The position numbers and the translations under genes are program-made. A stretch of 64,000 nucleotides of DNA from Paracoccaceae bacterium. Its GTDB lineage: Bacteria > Pseudomonadota > Alphaproteobacteria > Rhodobacterales > Rhodobacteraceae. How positions within the stretch are numbered: position 1 is the first letter of the stretch; every line of letters starts with the position of its first letter. This document shows positions 62,407-64,000 of this stretch, in pieces. The stretch lies in contig JALSJM010000002.1 in assembly GCA_026989355.1 (NCBI GenBank), positions 434,001 through 498,000 on the forward strand. Direction: 5' to 3'. Below the pieces are notes generated by a model that was not told the DNA's origin, did not search any database, and was given only the letters and a program-made list of their open reading frames with translations.

Positions 62407-63300
62407 ATGAGCGATTTCAGTTTCGATCAGTTTTTTGGCAGCAATCTCGTATGGCTTCTGCTGGCGGGGTTGATCATTCTTGTCGTGATGGCCGGGGTGC
62501 GGATCGTGCCGCAGTCGGAAAAGCATGTGGTCGAGCGTTTCGGGCGTCTGCGGGCGGTGCTGGGGCCGGGGATCAACTTCATCGTGCCTTTCCTGGACCG
62601 CGTACGCCACAGGGTTTCTATTCTTGAACGTCAGCTGCCGACTCACAAGCAGGACGCCATCACCGCCGACAATGTTCTGGTGCAGGTTGAAACCAGTGTA
62701 TTCTATCGTATTCTGGAGCCTGAAAAAACCGTTTATCGCATCCGCGATGTGGATGACGCGATCGCCACCACCGTGGCCGGGATCGTGCGCGCCGGAATCG
62801 GCGAGATGGAGCTTGATGAGGTGCAGTCGCACCGTCAGCAGCTGATCGCCAAGGTCAAGGAGCAGGTGGCCAACGCTGTCGATGACTGGGGGATCGAAGT
62901 AACGCGCGCCGAAATACTGGATGTCAATCTTGATGAAGCCACGCGCGAGGCGATGCTGCAGCAACTCAACGCCGAGCGCGCGCGCCGTGCCCAGGTGACC
63001 GAGGCCGAAGGTCAGAAGCGGGCGGTGGAACTGAATGCCGATGCCGAGCTTTACGCTGCAGAACAGAATGCCAAGGCGCGCCGAATTTCGGCAGATGCCG
63101 AAGCCTATGCCACGGAAGTCGTGGCCAAGGCGATCCGTGAAAACGGCATCGAGGCGGCACAGTATCAGGTGGCGCTGAAACAGGTCGAGGCGCTGACGGT
63201 TGTCGGCAAGGGCGAAGGCAAGCAGACGATCATTCTGCCATCCAGTGCCATTGATGCCTTCGGAGAAGCATTCAATCTGTTGAAAGGGAAGCCGAAATGA
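62407..63300 (+). CDS. SPFH/Band 7 (stomatin-like, QmcA-type) membrane protein
   Basis: 297 residues from ATG 62407 (AGGAGG nine bases upstream). One N-terminal membrane segment (LVWLLLAGLIILVVMAGVRIV), the SPFH domain (residues about 25-190: IVPQSEKHVVERFGRL, GPGINFIVPFLDRV, TADNVLVQVETSVFYRI) and an Ala/Glu-rich coiled coil (205-260). Forms large oligomers at the inner membrane in detergent-resistant domains. Coupled to NfeD by an ATGA overlap, the usual stomatin-NfeD pair. Confidence 0.93.
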   Translation: MSDFSFDQFFGSNLVWLLLAGLIILVVMAGVRIVPQSEKHVVERFGRLRAVLGPGINFIVPFLDRVRHRVSILERQLPTHKQDAITADNVLVQVETSVFYRILEPEKTVYRIRDVDDAIATTVAGIVRAGIGEMELDEVQSHRQQLIAKVKEQVANAVDDWGIEVTRAEILDVNLDEATREAMLQQLNAERARRAQVTEAEGQKRAVELNADAELYAAEQNAKARRISADAEAYATEVVAKAIRENGIEAAQYQVALKQVEALTVVGKGEGKQTIILPSSAIDAFGEAFNLLKGKPK

Positions 63301-63587
63301 TCCTGTGGGCCTCGTGGTGGGCATGGGTGGCGGCGGCGCTGGTGCTGGCCATTCTTGAAATCTTCGCTCCGTTCTTCGTGCTTCTGGGGTTTGCAATCGG
63401 CGCGGTGTTCACCGGGGTGCTGGTCTGGTTCGGCGTGGTCGGCCCCGAGGGGGCGATTGCCAGCTTTCCGGTTACGCTGGTGATGTTTGCCATCCTGTCT
63501 CTGGTGGCGTGGTTCGTTCTGCACAGGCTGTTTCCGAAATCCCGTGGCCATGTGAAGATCTGGGAACGCGACATCAACGAGGATTGA
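63297..63587 (+). CDS. NfeD family protein, short form
   Basis: 96 residues, with two to three hydrophobic segments (WWAWVAAALVLAILEIFAPFFVLLGFAIGAVFTGVLVWF; FPVTLVMFAILSLVAWFVL) and a short tail. It corresponds to the membrane part of NfeD (YbbK/NfeD1b-like) with almost no C-terminal OB-fold. Interacts with SPFH proteins in characterised systems. Starts within the last codons of the SPFH gene. Confidence 0.9.
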   Translation: MILWASWWAWVAAALVLAILEIFAPFFVLLGFAIGAVFTGVLVWFGVVGPEGAIASFPVTLVMFAILSLVAWFVLHRLFPKSRGHVKIWERDINED

Positions 63588-63613
63588 GCCGGATACCTGG
63601 CGCGTTCAGGCGC

Positions 63614-64000
63614 TCAGACATCCGGGAGCTTCCGGTTTTCCGCGGTCGGGGTCGTATTGTCTTTTTCGGATTTGAAGGGGGCCATGCCTTGGCGGGCCAG
63701 TTCGTCGGCGCGTTCGTTCTGCGGGTGGCCGGCATGTCCTTTTACCCATTCCCAGGTGACATCGTGGCGCGCACAGGCTTCGTCCAGGCGGCGCCACAGA
63801 TCTTCGTTTCTGACGGGTTTCCGGTCTGAGGTGCGCCAACCGTTCCGCTTCCAGCCATGCAGCCAGACGGTGATGCCGTTCTTCACATAGGCACTGTCGG
63901 TGACGATGGTGATGGCGGTCGGCCGTTCAAGCGCTTCGAGCGCATGAATCGCGGCCAGAAGTTCCATGCGGTTGTTTGTGGTATCGGCCGCACCGCCGCA
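63614..64000 (-). CDS. rnhA: Ribonuclease HI, 5' end outside the window
   Basis: Degrades RNA in RNA-DNA hybrids. The frame stays open from 63616 to the window end, so the N-terminus is missing (about the first 40 residues, including the first catalytic Asp). Seen are [17 protein letters not shown] with the catalytic Glu, VTDSAYV with the second Asp, [22 protein letters not shown] with the conserved His and last Asp. The C-terminal tail after RQGMAPFK is longer than in E. coli by about 20 residues. The ATG at 63967 is internal, not the start. Confidence 0.96.
   Translation of the reverse strand, partial: CGGAADTTNNRMELLAAIHALEALERPTAITIVTDSAYVKNGITVWLHGWKRNGWRTSDRKPVRNEDLWRRLDEACARHDVTWEWVKGHAGHPQNERADELARQGMAPFKSEKDNTTPTAENRKLPDV

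Noticed and set aside
1-64000. CRISPR arrays, insertion sequences, prophage or attachment sites
   Set aside because: No regularly spaced repeats, transposase, integrase or structural phage genes were seen; composition looks uniform across the window.

Overview
The window is GC-rich, densely coded bacterial DNA whose gene content fits an alphaproteobacterium, most likely a Rhodobacterales (Roseobacter/Paracoccaceae-type) chromosome. Pointers are the DUF2794 and DUF3775 proteins, an MbfA-type ferritin/VIT1 fusion, a DinB with an N-terminal zinc ribbon, a lysine-ketoglutarate reductase/saccharopine dehydrogenase pair, and many ATGA start/stop overlaps. The organism is inferred from gene families, not from a marker gene. 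No phage, insertion sequence, plasmid or CRISPR feature was seen. One tRNA gene (Val-GAC) is present and no rRNA.

Layout. 1-10 kb: ilvD (3' end outside), a CPBP protease, accD-folC, then a leftward block of zapE, an alpha/beta hydrolase, an ornithine-cyclodeaminase-family enzyme, a YaiI/DUF188 protein, an AEC transporter and mbfA. 10-11.4 kb: a compact regulatory module with mbfA, a 58-residue secreted peptide, a TetR regulator and an I78-family lipoprotein; a 19-bp palindrome fills the spacer of both the peptide and the tetR promoter. 11.4-17.9 kb: a phenylacetate block (paaI-thiolase-paaK-TetR leftward, paaZ-paaX rightward) without the ring-epoxidase genes. 18-29 kb: housekeeping and transport genes (DUF2794, NlpC/P60, M17 peptidase, HPt-like protein, carbonic anhydrase, asd, DEAD-box helicase, Usp, SulP, MFS, hexapeptide acyltransferase).

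29.4-35.8 kb: one leftward operon of an M19 dipeptidase and a complete Dpp-type peptide ABC transporter. 35.9-42.1 kb: an M16 peptidase pair (one catalytic, one not), mutL, rmuC and a DUF3775 protein; the putative mutL start codon lies inside a perfect 11-bp inverted repeat. 42.1-47.3 kb: split saccharopine-pathway lysine catabolism genes, divergent from a single-gene formate dehydrogenase alpha subunit.

47.3-58.9 kb: the most system-like region. A hybrid histidine kinase/OmpR-type regulator pair is divergent from an acyl-CoA ligase, a complete Liv-type ABC transporter with an extra 59-residue membrane protein between the two permeases, and a PaaK-like protein whose ATP-binding P-loop is degenerate. 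The inference is sensed uptake plus CoA activation of an organic acid. 58.9-64 kb: rpmJ type B, tRNA-Val, N-formylglutamate amidohydrolase, a free-standing CZB protein, dinB, an SPFH/NfeD pair and rnhA (5' end outside).
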